Source of the DNA: Ulota crispa
Lineage: Eukaryota > Streptophyta > Bryopsida > Orthotrichales > Orthotrichaceae
Length of the DNA stretch: 64,000 nucleotides
NCBI GenBank assembly: GCA_963920765.1
Contig: OY987246.1
Span: 24,127,167 to 24,191,166 of the forward strand
Direction of reading: 5' to 3'
Under the pieces are notes generated by a model. It was given only the letters and a program-made list of their open reading frames with translations, did no database searches and had not been told where the DNA came from. A program made the translations under genes and the position numbers. Position 1 is the stretch's first letter; each line of letters opens with the position of its first letter. Shown one piece after another: positions 48,247-58,917 of the stretch.

Positions 48247-49849
48247 TGCTTTGTTTAAACATCTAAAGATTTCCCAACATATTACCCTGAGATCTTCCCA
48301 TGCTTTGCATAGTCCATAATTACATGAATAGTGTATGACGCATGGTTTATGAAAGCTTGATTACAATTAGTGATAAATATGACATGAAATACGGATTAGG
48401 GTAAAGCATGTTTACTCCGGAATTGTCTATTCCTGGACATAAGCATTGAAATTCTGCAGTTAATCTACCTAACTAACCGTCTACATACGGTTGAATTTAA
48501 TTGACCTTACCCAAATGTCACAGTCAAATGTGATATTTCACCTATATGATGGTTACAATTTGTCCTTTTACAAAGGACTGGTAGAAAAATGGCAATTTCG
48601 AAAAGCCCAAGAGCAAGAATAACTTTGATAATTTGCAGATACACTTTTTCCAAAGAGTAGAGCCAAAATGGCAGTGAGGTCTAAAACAAATGTCGTTTTT
48701 TTGGTACAAAGAATTACTCCGTATAATTATGATATTCCACCTGTAAGCACCATGTACTAAATGAAAGGAGCTTGGAGCCTTGGACAATCGCCAACGTAAT
48801 TGGCCATTACTTTTGTCATACCAAATTAGAGGACTTGGTTTTGGAAACACGGTGAATCAATGTGAAGATGAAGGTTGTCCTCAAAACAAGTTTTAATATT
48901 GAAGGTGTAACGGGGTTTCAAGTCGTGTTTGCACCTCTAACTTTCACGGTCTTAGTTTCGATTTTGCCATGAATCTGAAGGTGGCACTTACTTTAATTTG
49001 ACCCTCACATAATGCCATTATAGTTTGCCCTAGCTTCTCATTTTAACACCAAATTGTAAGAGAAAATACGATCTCTTATACTAGGAGAGCCTGTGCACTT
49101 CAGAAAGGATATTTCAACACCTTGCATCGAAATATACCTCCAAAGTCACGCCCTAGAATTTGGTGAGGTAAGGTTGAATGCCCATTTAAGTTGGTGATTG
49201 TATTTTATTATGTATTGGTGCTTAGGGGTGGAACGTCATTGTACATCGCATATAAAACGACATTTTTTTTGGAACTCACTGCCTTCATGGCTTTATGGCT
49301 ACACTTTTAGGAAGAGATATTTCTTTTGCAAGTTTTTGAACTCCACTTGTTCTTGGGTGGTTGAATTATTGGCATATTTGTTCTAATCTTTTGGAAAAGG
49401 ACAATCATATTAAAACAACATTTGGATGTGACATCTTGGTAAAGTCATCTCTACATTTGACGATCTACCATGTAGAAGGTTCATTTAGTAATTAATATAC
49501 AGAAGATTTCGTTGTTTATCTCAATGGATGGATTGAGTTTAGAATAAGCGTGCTCTTCATGAAATTACCACAAACTGCATCCATTCTTTTTAGAAAAACC
49601 GTTACTTTACCATGTAACGTCGTCATGTACACAATAATATCAGGAAACTCTGAACTTGTACTAACTGGCCATACATCTAGTTTACGAGATACAATCAACA
49701 ATCAGGGATGGGTACTAAATCATGTTCTGAAGTACAAGACTTCGATTTACACATTTTGAATAAAAAGAAGTTTTAAAGGACAGTCGTCCATGGCCAAGTT
49801 GTATCAAAATGTTCAATCTTTATTATTTTCAAAAAGTCTACTGTGACAA
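48247..49849. other. AT-rich intergenic DNA, no gene seen
   Basis: Short open frames overlap on both strands (for example around 49516-49759) and have no recognisable content. No bounded repeat was found. Confidence 0.4.
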
Positions 49850-50125
49850 TGAGGGTGACCAAAACATGCCTCCACTACTTCTAACACTAAGGAGCCGCAA
49901 GCGGCGCAGCCACTACTGTTACAAGGACATTCTTATTTGAATATCAAATCCAATCACTGCTTATACTAAATAATCCAGAGGGCAAAAATCCAAAACATCC
50001 GAACTCGCCATTCTTTGAAAGGGGTTCGCCGGTGGGCTACTGATTCTGCGCAGCCACACTGGTACATCGAAATGGCATCTCGCTAGTCTACATCAAACAC
50101 TTCCAAGTTGATTATCAACACAGGA
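49850..50125 (-). other. 3' flank/UTR of pectate lyase copy 2
   Basis: Non-coding DNA after the stop. On the minus strand it contains TTAGTGTTAG and GGTCACCCTCATTG in the same order as downstream of copy 1, showing a shared 3' UTR origin. Confidence 0.5.
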
Positions 50126-51674
50126 TCAACAGCTCGATCCTGAGCGGCAACCAAGCGGACCCGCACCTTTCACCATCGCGGCCACCATGGACGCCGGGCG
50201 AGCTGTAGCACTCGCAGTCTTCGCGTAGCTCTGGCTGGACCATCCCATGTCCACGCTACTGAAGAAAGACCCCGCCAGGAACTGATCGCCCTCAGACTTC
50301 CAGTCCCAGTTCTTCGGGCCTCCATACGTCGGCCCTCCATCATCAATCCGCTGCGTCACTTGCTTCTTCCCCTTCAAAGGATTGAAAACATTCCCTTGCG
50401 ACAGAATCGTCGGCGCCTCGCTTCCTCCGATCGCGTAGTTCGACCACCCCGACGTGTAGTCGTTGTTCACCACGTGCACGTTCCCGAACCGCACTCGCGG
50501 CATCCTCTGCACCAGCCCCGGCCCGAAGATGTTGTACGCCACCGTCACGTACATGTCCTTGTCCATGGTGTCGGTGTTGTGAGCTCCCAGCAGCATCACC
50601 TTGTCGTGCTGCGTGAAGTAGTTGTTCGTGATCGACACTGCCGTCGACCCCCTGATCACGTCCACCAGCCCGTCCGCGGCTCTGGCCAAGTAGCAATGGT
50701 CGATCCACAAGTTCTTCGACGTGAAAATGGAGATGGCGTCGCCGTCGCACTTGCCGCGCTTCCCGACGTGAGCGGTGGACGTCATGATCCTCGCTGGACC
50801 CGTCGGCTTGATATCGCTGATGGTAATGCCGTGCACTATGATGTTGCTAACGAACTGGATGGTCAGGCCCGCTCCGGTGATGCGGACGTTGGCACCTCGC
50901 CCATCGATGGTCTTAAAGCTGGTGATCATGAGTTCGTTCTTCAGCTTGATGGTCATGCTGTAAGCAAAGATGATCCACAGCGGCTCGAGTCTGGTGACAG
51001 CGTAGCGGAGTGTTCCCGGTGCAGGGTTGGCGGGGTTGGCATCACCAGCGGAGGTGACGACGTAGATCTTGCCGTTCTTCCCGCCTATGGCGCTGTGGCC
51101 GAACCCAATGGCGCAGTTGGCGAGGTTTTGGCGGTGGGAGGCCCAGTTCGAGTCGCATCTCCAGCAATCATCCACAGGATTTCCGGACCCACAACCACTC
51201 GACTCGATGGACACGTCACCATCATCCGAAGACTCCCTGTAACCAGATAAATCATCAATCTTGTAAGCAAACTTGTATTAAAAGCTCTACCAACGCAGCA
51301 GTCATAACCTCCAAAAAAATTATCAGAAACTTCAATTGTAAACGGATTAAAGATGCTCACTCTGTAGTGGAAGCGCTCTCAACCATGTCAAACCCGTCTT
51401 TGCCGACCAAAGTAGACGTAGTAGCGTATTCATCAGCTGTGACAGCAGCAGGCTCTGCATTGTACTCCGCAAACGAGTCCTCGTTCAAACTTTCGGACTG
51501 ATCCACAACAGGAGCAGGCTCCGCCGAGAAGCTGTCTGTTGTCGTAAAGTCAGAGTATTTGAAGACAGAAGGATCAGTAGAACCATACGTATTGTCCACA
51601 GATAATGCGTCCTGAAACTGAACCAGCACACATACAAACAGCAACCCTAGAACCAGGATTGTCGACCCCGCCAT
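50126..51674 (-). CDS. Secreted pectate lyase (PL1 family), copy 2
   Basis: Two exons on the minus strand (51674-51361 and 51236-50126), with a 124-bp intron at the same position and phase as copy 1, give 474 codons. A signal peptide (STILVLGLLFVCVLVQFQD) precedes an acidic linker of about 100 residues. The PL1 domain then has all hallmark motifs: CGSGNPVDDCWRCDSNW, DGDAIS, WIDH, DGLVD and RMPRVR (RxPxxR). Exon 2 is 1111 nt in both genes, and the central domain is almost identical. Exon 1 is much more diverged and 54 nt shorter. The predicted role is Ca2+-dependent cleavage of pectin in the wall. The gene points toward copy 1 as an inverted tail-to-tail duplicate. Compared with copy 1 it reads LEPLWIIFAYSM, nearer the common plant form EPLWIIF. 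Confidence 0.93.
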
Positions 51675-52160
51675 CTCGCCCTACCAAAGTACAAGAAAAT
51701 CAAACTTAGACGCTCAAACGCTAAGCTCCACGTAGACTCTAGAATAATCGAGCAGCAGTCATGAATATTTCTATCACGGTGAGCTCGACTGAAGCTAAAG
51801 CTAGACAGGTTGAATCTGTGCTATAACTTCCCAGCAGTCATAATCATGAATTGAATCCTGGTACTAGAATTGTTGGATTCAATTCGACTGCTGGTGTTGA
51901 TACTGTATACAATGCCAGCTCGGGAAGCAATTTATACAAGAGGAGAGTTCAATTACCAAGTACTGAACTATAAATTGCCATTGAACGTAAAGTGAGCATC
52001 GGAGCTCCGATCGGGTTGATGCTTGGAGCGTAACCGTCGTGATTTCAGGAGATGCCCGCTGATTCTCCGTGGGCACTCCCCTCGCGTGGAAGTATGGCCC
52101 ACAAAAAGGCTCGCTATAGAGTTGAGCGCCACGGAAGCTGGTGCACTGATCGAGCTTTAC
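51675..52160 (-). promoter_or_regulatory. 5' flank of pectate lyase copy 2
   Basis: Immediately before the ATG, the minus strand reads TAGGGCGAGATGGCG, matching TAGGGCAGCGAGATGGCG of copy 1, so the duplication includes the proximal leader. Farther out the two flanks are hard to align. No clear TATA box was identified. Confidence 0.4.
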
Positions 52161-52349
52161 CATAACATTGGTAACCTTCACCGCGGTACCACCCTTTTGC
52201 TCTCCACAATAAGAGGATCCCAGCGAATGGCATGAGCTGGCTCTCGCCCTCACCAATCGGCTCTCAAGATCTTTAACTAAACTCAGGTATCCGGGAGAAA
52301 ATATCCTTCCACTAGCTGGGGAGGAATACAGCCGGTTAACAATGTTATG
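52161..52349 (+). mobile_element. MITE with CATAACATTG-GTAACC ends, copy 1
   Basis: The left end CATAACATTGGTAACC mirrors the right end GGTTAACAATGTTATG. Internal blocks CGAATGGCATG and CAGGTATCCGG are shared, in inverse orientation, with 52738-52919. It is 189 bp and lies in the upstream region of pectate lyase copy 2. Confidence 0.7.
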
Positions 52350-52737
52350 ACCTTCCCTTTGTAATGGTCTCATCCACTTTTAATAGAAACGTAGACAGAG
52401 ACTGCGGGATGGAATAGTTTTCCCCCCATTTGCAAGCATTCAAGTTTCGAACTCAACTAGACCTGCACATGGGGCACATGGGGTGTCTAATAGAGAGAGT
52501 CGTCGCATCGAACTAACGGAAGAATAACGAAGAATAAGGGAGCTTTAAAAGCTGCATGTCAGAAAGTCGGAATGCTCGCAATTCGCATCTAATTCGGAGG
52601 GTTCAGTGGGGCCCGAATGGATTATCTCAGCTTTTTGTACGAACAAGGATAAAAGTAACAATCTGCTCCCTATTTCGACGCTGCTTGATTGTATCCTCCG
52701 CCAGGGTTCCGGATCAAAACAGGTATCTGAATGAATC

Positions 52738-52919
52738 CATAACATTGTTAACCAGGCGTCCTACCTCCCCAGTATATTCCCCGGATACCTGGTTAGAGAA
52801 TTTGGTTAAAGATACGTCACTGGTTGGTGACGGCAGAGCAATCGCATGCCATTCGTTGGGATCCTCCTGATTTTGAGGGAGCAAAAGGGTCCTTCCCAGC
52901 GAAGGTAAACAATGTTATG
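52738..52919 (-). mobile_element. MITE with CATAACATTGTTAACC ends, copy 2
   Basis: CATAACATTGTTAACC at the left and GGTAAACAATGTTATG at the right. It is the inverse-oriented relative of 52161-52349. ATC flanks both sides (52735-52737 and 52920-52922), a possible 3-bp duplication. Confidence 0.7.
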
Positions 52920-53359
52920 ATCTAACTGTGTATACAAAATTACCCCTTTTGATCTACTCGTGATAAGTATCTAAAGTTTTGCATTTTTTCGGCGGGTGAA
53001 AAATCAGAGCTTTTCCACACCCTGACCCCACATCGACGTATGTGCAGTTAACCGAGCCCTATACGGAGGCACAGCGCCAGTTGCCACTTGTGAAGCACAA
53101 TTATCGTTGGTCGCCTAAATGCAATGCCGCCCTCGGCCCCTCCGCTTTCGATTTTCGAATCAGACGCTCGGCCGTCAGTAGCTTCTGGAGGTCAACGTCG
53201 GTTACCCAGGTCAATGGCCTTAGCACTCAGCCATTAGCATAATTGCTTTTACTCGAACGAGGGCGGTTTTTGAAATTCACTTGCTATCATATTATCCTTT
53301 GTTTTCCGTTTGTAAACAAATTTTCAGGTGCCTATGCCGGTTATTAACTGTATACATTA
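52920..53359. other. Intergenic DNA, no gene supported
   Basis: A 66-codon frame at 53042-53242 begins at a non-ATG or weak start and shows no recognisable motif. Base composition is slightly richer in GC than in the surroundings. Confidence 0.35.
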
Positions 53360-53785
53360 GGGGTAGTCACGGCACTTCCTCGGCCGAGTCCGAAGAGTGA
53401 GAATGCATACGTGCCAAGTCGCTGATGGCTGTCGCAGGGTATCTTTTGATTAGTGTGCTAAACTTCTCAGAATTTCATTATTCTCCTCATGAGGTGAAGA
53501 ATGGAGTGAAGAATGAGTTAACGTGTGAACTTCTTACCATGATCTACGTGTTTTCCTGTTCGTGAATTGCTTTTCATGCTAGCTATTTATGCTCCTCCAA
53601 TCGTTGACTGTGCTACCTTTCTTTAAGTAGATTATTCTTCATTCTCCATTCTCATTCTCCAAAACACACAAATGGGGGTGTCACGGCATCTTCACGAAGA
53701 ACAAGCTCTTATTAGCTCCTCCTTTCTCTCCACAACTTCTCAATCTCCATTCTCTCTCCATTCTTGAAAGTGCCGTGCCTACCTC
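53360..53785. mobile_element. TA-flanked element, ends GGGGTAGTCACGGCACTT
   Basis: GGGGTAGTCACGGCACTT on the left and the inverse of GAGGTAGGCACGGCACTT on the right, bordered by TA (53358-53359, 53786-53787). It is 426 bp with a C/T-rich interior. It belongs to the RGGTAG group. Confidence 0.75.
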
Positions 53786-53808
53786 TATTATAAATTTATA
53801 GCATAGAA

Positions 53809-54997
53809 ACATCATATTTGTTAAATTGGGAAAAACAGAGGTACCATTTTGTACTCCACCTTAATCCCTAAAGGCTCAAGCTTTTTTTTCCAGAGAAAAT
53901 TGCTGTTAACTATCACTTTGGGAGGAATGAGTAGAAAAGTAGGAAATAAAGTTTGTTTTGCAAATCCAACCGTAGGATCTTGTCTTAGACTAGAAGAGGT
54001 ACTTGTGGGAAAAAATTAAGTCATTCTAGATGGAGAGGGGAGAGATATTTATCTTTGAGGTGAAGGGAAAAGGTTTTTTTCCTTGTTGCTAGTAAATTTC
54101 ATAAGCCTTTGACCACTCTTACATGAAAAAAATTACTCTACACAAAGTTGAGGTTTATTTTTTCCATGTAGAAGACCAAGTTAGGTATGTGTGAGAGAAT
54201 TTTCAAATCAATTGGAACTATACAATACATAGGGAAAAATGGAAAATAAATAGAAGTAGAGAATGAATCAAATCACTAAATTGTCAAGAATTTAATTATT
54301 AAAATGAAAAATGCAAATCCCAATGGTTATAATGTTGTAATAAACAATCTACTTCCTTAGGTTTAGTTTTTTTTCCAAAATATTGAAAATTGTGGAAAAT
54401 AAAGGACTTCAAAGTTTATTTTAGAGTAGAGAATCCATAACTGCCTACAAACTAAAACATCTCATAACTTTTGTCTCATCAATTGAAGTTGAATAATTCA
54501 AAGCTTCCAACATATGAAAAAATCTAAAGAACCAATTTTAGATTTCTATTTTTAGAAAATGTAAATTTTTGAAATTTTTTTGGGTTGCCTAGATTGCCCT
54601 CCTCCCCTCAGGTAGCAGAAAGTCTCGCATAACTTCTTTGTCAAATGTCAAAATGAAGAAAAAATTAAATGTCTGCGTAGGTCTTGGAATTTCCCACCAT
54701 CAATAAAAGTTTGAAAAATCACAAAAACTAGGTTAGCTACAGGTACATGCTTGAAATCCATTTGTCCCTTGAGGGGACAGCTAGGACTTTAGGAGTTAAA
54801 CTCAAAAAGTTGCCTTAAACCAGATTTGAAGGTATCTAATTCAGCATGAGCCACTAAGATATTTTCTCTCGCAAATTCATCCTCTCATGTGAGGGCATGT
54901 GTACCAAAAAAACGTTGCGAGCTTGGTTTTAGGCGATCACCTATAACCTTCATAAGTCCCAAAATGTACCGTTTTTCCCACTTTAATGAATATGGTG
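53809..54997. mobile_element. MITE family M2, copy d, carrying a nested TTAA element
   Basis: The ends are CATATTTGTTAAATTGGG and the inverse (CCCACTTTAATGAATATGG). Its own ~255 bp matches copy b (34943-35207) in inverse orientation and is interrupted at a TTAA by element B3. Confidence 0.8.
53861..54799 (-). mobile_element. piggyBac-like element B3 (TTAA-flanked)
   Basis: A 931-bp element (53865-54795) between TTAA copies. The same position in M2 copy b reads CCACC-TTAA-ACCC (minus strand) with one TTAA. Subterminal palindrome TGTCCC-ttgag-GGGACA near 54763-54779. It matches B1, B2 and B4 internally. There is no transposase. Confidence 0.85.
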
Positions 54998-54999
54998 TT

Positions 55000-55690
55000 T
55001 TGAACAAAAAATTCATTGAATTGGCAATATTGAGCCAAAATAGGGACATATATCTTCACATAGGTCAAATTTCAATTTCAAATTAGAAACTAGGATGAAT
55101 ATAGCTTTTGGATTTAGGTTGTGCAACCTAAATAATAGTATATTTTTATTTAATGAAAGTTGGCGTTGCCGAGTTTTAGTCTATTGTTCCAAAATCAAGA
55201 TTTTTTTTTTCTATTTTTACATGCTAATGATACACCAAGGGGCGGTTTATGTTGTGTTCCACAAGCCATGTCCATTTATACAATTCCCACCCCAAGATCC
55301 CAACTTTATTGGGTTATGAAAGGCAAAGAAGGAGTAATAAAATCCATGAATGTTTTCTGCCCAAAATTAGTAAGACTTGGGCTCAATGTTGGGTTAGAGC
55401 ATATATAATGGTCTAACCAAACATTGAGTGACACTAATTGAAGAACATATCCTAAATGATAAGTTCAAAATTTCTAAAAATATTTGTGGTCAACATGGAC
55501 ATTTGCAATTGTTGTGAATTACTTAGTAAGGAAACATTTTTATACTAGTCATAAAGCCCCACGTTCTTGGCACCAAAATTTTCCAGAAAGTGTTACAAAA
55601 TACATTAACTGTGGAACTTCAAACATAGTTTAAATTCCTCAACTTTTGGCTCTTGACCAATTGGAATCTCCTCCCTGGACGTGGAATGTA
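55000..55690. other. AT-rich intergenic DNA, no gene seen
   Basis: Two overlapping frames at 55095-55408 have no recognised content. No repeat boundary was found. Confidence 0.4.
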
Positions 55691-55695
55691 AGTTA

Positions 55696-55906
55696 AGGTA
55701 AGAGGGTCTAAAAGTGTTTGGGTTCTTAAAAGTGTTTGGCTCTAGGAACCTCTTACATTTTGCAGAAAATATGTACAACTGTCATTGATGAGTTAGGTAG
55801 GATTAGCATACTTGTTATCCTACGTAACTCATCAATGACAAGTGTACATATTTTCTACAAAATGTAAGAGGTTCCTAGAGCCAAACGCTTTTAGAACCTC
55901 CTACCT
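55696..55906. mobile_element. TA-flanked miniature hairpin, RGGTAG group
   Basis: It begins AGGTAAGAGGGTCTAAAAG and ends with the inverse of AGGTAGGAGGTTCTAAAAG, with TA at 55694-55695 and 55907-55908. The arms of ~95 bp pair almost perfectly around a ~20-nt loop (GATTAGCATACTTGTTATCC). Confidence 0.8.
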
Positions 55907-56016
55907 TAGTGGGAAAGGCCCTTTCAATTGTTCCTCCCAAACAATGACTTATTTTAGTCCAAGGAAACACTTAAGTTTATGAAAATGCACAAGTCAGTGA
56001 CAAAGGAACATATTAA

Positions 56017-56973
56017 TTAACTCCAAAAGGCTCAAGTGGCCCCTTGAGGGCCAAGTGGGGTTTCAGGCATGTACTTACAACTACACTACTTTGTGTGATT
56101 TTCTGAAACTTTATGCAAGATGGGAAATTCAAAGGTATGTGTGAGCATCTAATTTTTCCTTCATTTTGACATTTATTGAAGATTTTATGTATGAATTTCC
56201 AAAAAAAAGAGGAGAGGTGGGCAACCTCAAAAAAAATAAAAAATTGCATTTTTTAAACAAAAAATTTGAAATTGGTTTTCTAGATTTTTATACACGTGAG
56301 AAGCTTTTAAATCATTCAACTTTGATTGATGAGATGAAAGTTATGAGGAGTTCTAGTTTGCTAGTAGGTATGGGACTCCCAAACCTCCATCCCTTTTACC
56401 CCTTGTAAAATTTGGTGCTTTACTTTTTTGAGCTCCTTGTATATTTGTTTTTTGACTTTTTTTTCCAAGTTGTAATAGACTAAGATTCCTTTGTTTTTAC
56501 CATTTGGATCAAAGAAATACAAATTTCTGAATTTTACAAAGATCCTCCAATTTTGCCTAGTGTATATGCAAACTTCATGGCCTTACGGCATTGTAGGATT
56601 TTACAATGTATGATTCACACCTCTAGTTCATTTGAAAATTCTCTCACACATACTTAACTTGGTCTTCTGTATGGACAAAATAAACCTCAACTTTGCTTAG
56701 AGCAATTTTTTTGATGTAGGAGCAGCCAAAGGCTTCTGAAATTTTTGGGCATCAAGGAAAGAATTTTTTTTTTGCACTTCAGATGTGATTATCTCACTAC
56801 TCTATATCTAGAATGAGCTGATTTTTTTATACAAGTACCTCCCATAGTCTAGGGCAAGATCTTACGGTTGGATTTTTGAAAAAAAAAATTTCCTACCATT
56901 CTGCTCATTCCCCCAAAAGTGGCAGTTTTCAATGATTTTCATAGAAAAAAGGGCTTGGGAATTTCGGGGTTAA
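56017..56973 (+). mobile_element. piggyBac-like element B4 (TTAA-flanked)
   Basis: A 949-bp element (56021-56969) between TTAA copies. The subterminal stem reads TGGCCC/GGGCCA (56037-56053) where B1-B3 have TGTCCC/GGGACA, a paired change. It is about seven bases from the next TTAA element. Confidence 0.75.
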
Positions 56974-56980
56974 CCAAAAT

Positions 56981-57217
56981 TTAACCCCTAAATATTAGAA
57001 AATGCCTTTGTTGATAGTACAACATAAGATATTTTTCTTATATTTGGTAAGAATCAACATATTTATTACATTTAAAAACAACAAAAAAGTTGGAATATAA
57101 ACCAATGAAATTCTAGTAAGCTATTTGAAATCCCAAATCAAAATCTATGATTTGTAACAAATATCAATTATACAACAACGATGCATCTTCTATCTCCATG
57201 GGACGCTTAGAGGTTAA
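56981..57217 (+). mobile_element. Short TTAA-flanked element E
   Basis: A 229-bp segment (56985-57213) begins CCCCTAAATATTAG and ends CTTAGAGG (inverse CCTCTAAG), with TTAA on both sides. Assignment rests only on ends and flanks. Confidence 0.5.
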
Positions 57218-57431
57218 ATTATTCACCCTATACAGAAATTGATCATATACTTTGCATATAGGCAACTTGCCAATGTTGTATTGAATCTCTATAAGGATTT
57301 TCAATAAATCTTGCATTCTTTCATGAAATTCTAAGTGTCTTGTAAAAAGCTTGTCCCACTATACATGTGTCAAGTTCCTAGCCCCTTCCCTCTTCTCAAG
57401 CTTGCTAAAAAATTTCAAGTAGTTCCAATTC

Positions 57432-58357
57432 TTAACCCCTAAAGGACCAAGCTAAGTTTTTACCAAACTGCTCCAAAATTGCCATTAAAAAAAATTGGAT
57501 ACAAATTACCATAAGAACTTGTATTAAATTAGTTTTAAAAGATTAAAAAAATTCAGGAATTTCTATCATGTAGATTGTAAGATATTTGAGTTTGAATTGA
57601 CAAAAAGCCATTTTTTGTTCTTGCGGAAATCCAAGCAACTCCACTTCACAAGGCCACATATGTAAGAATGTTTTTCCGGAATGGTTGTGACTTTATGGGT
57701 TCATTCTTTAAGGCAAATTGGATACATACTTGACAAATTTAAAATCATCTGGATATGTACAACACATAGGAAACAAATAGTAAGTAAATAGAAATAGATA
57801 ATGAATCAAAACACTAATTTATCAAAAAATTAATTAGAAAAATGAAAAACGTCAATCCCAATAGTTGTATAGTTGATATATACAATTTACATCCTTTGAT
57901 TTTATTTTTTATCCAAAATATTGAAAATTAAGTAAAATAATGGACTTCAAAGTTTATTTTAGAGTAGAGAATCCATGACTACTAGCAAACAAACACTTCT
58001 CATAACTTTCATCTCATTGATAAAAATAGAATGATTAAAGCATTCCACATATAAATAAATCTCCTAAACCAATTTCAAATTTTTGGTTCTTAAAAAAATG
58101 AAAATTTTAAAGCTACCTAGATTGTGGGCATTTGGAAAAAAGCAACATTCTAGGCCATAATTCTTTACTAAATATTCCAAATGTCACAAAGTTTAATGCA
58201 TATTTAGTGCATATGAAAGATATTCCTTGTTCCCACCTTCTCTTAAATTTTCAGCCTAAAACACAAAAATCTCCAATCATAGGTACTTTCCAAAGTAGCT
58301 ATTTTGCCAAAAGCAAAACAAAAACAAAATAAAACAAATTGGGCATTTAGGGGTTAG
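57432..58357 (+). mobile_element. piggyBac-like element B5 (diverged)
   Basis: CCCCTAAAGGACCAAG at the left after TTAA (57432-57435). The right end TTTAGGGG is followed by TTAG, one base from TTAA. Internal blocks (TTTTAGAGTAGAGAATCCATGA, CTCATAACTTTCATCTCA) match the B family. The interior is otherwise diverged and the subterminal palindrome is not evident. Confidence 0.65.
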
Positions 58358-58917
58358 TCCACCAAAGGCCACAACTTCCTAATACTACACATGCAACACA
58401 TATTTGATATCAACAAAAAGAGAAAGTGTTTCTAATATCAGCACTCACTTGTGCTACACAGCCTAATTGATCTAATTTGACCATTTGTTTAATTTTTGAA
58501 CTTTGCACTATTAGTAGGGCATGGTATGATTGTAGATAAGTGTTAATAAACCCTAAATCTAGGGAATTGCTAAATTCACCACGGTTTTTTGCTAGATCCA
58601 CCACATGGCCCACCCAAGAGGTAGAGACCCCCACCCCACAGGCCCCACCCTAGGCCCCACCCACTCATTTTCATCCAACTTTTTAATCAAAGCACCAAAT
58701 TTTGGGCGTCTAAACGGCAACATAAAAACTTGAGATTTTGCAAATATTTGGTAGGTGGTATATTGATTCTAGAATGCATATGTTACTAGCATAATGACTA
58801 AGAATATAGTTAATCCCTCATGGAGAACATTTTGAAGCTTTATAATGGGACAAAGAGAGTAGCAAGTAAGTTCCATCACCCATGTTTATCATGAAGATGT
58901 GTAGTCATAGATTCTAT
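58358..58917. other. AT-rich intergenic DNA, no gene seen
   Basis: The stretch contains CCCACC-rich direct repeats around 58600-58670 (CCACATGGCCCACCC, GGCCCCACCC). No exon or bounded element was recognised. Confidence 0.4.
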
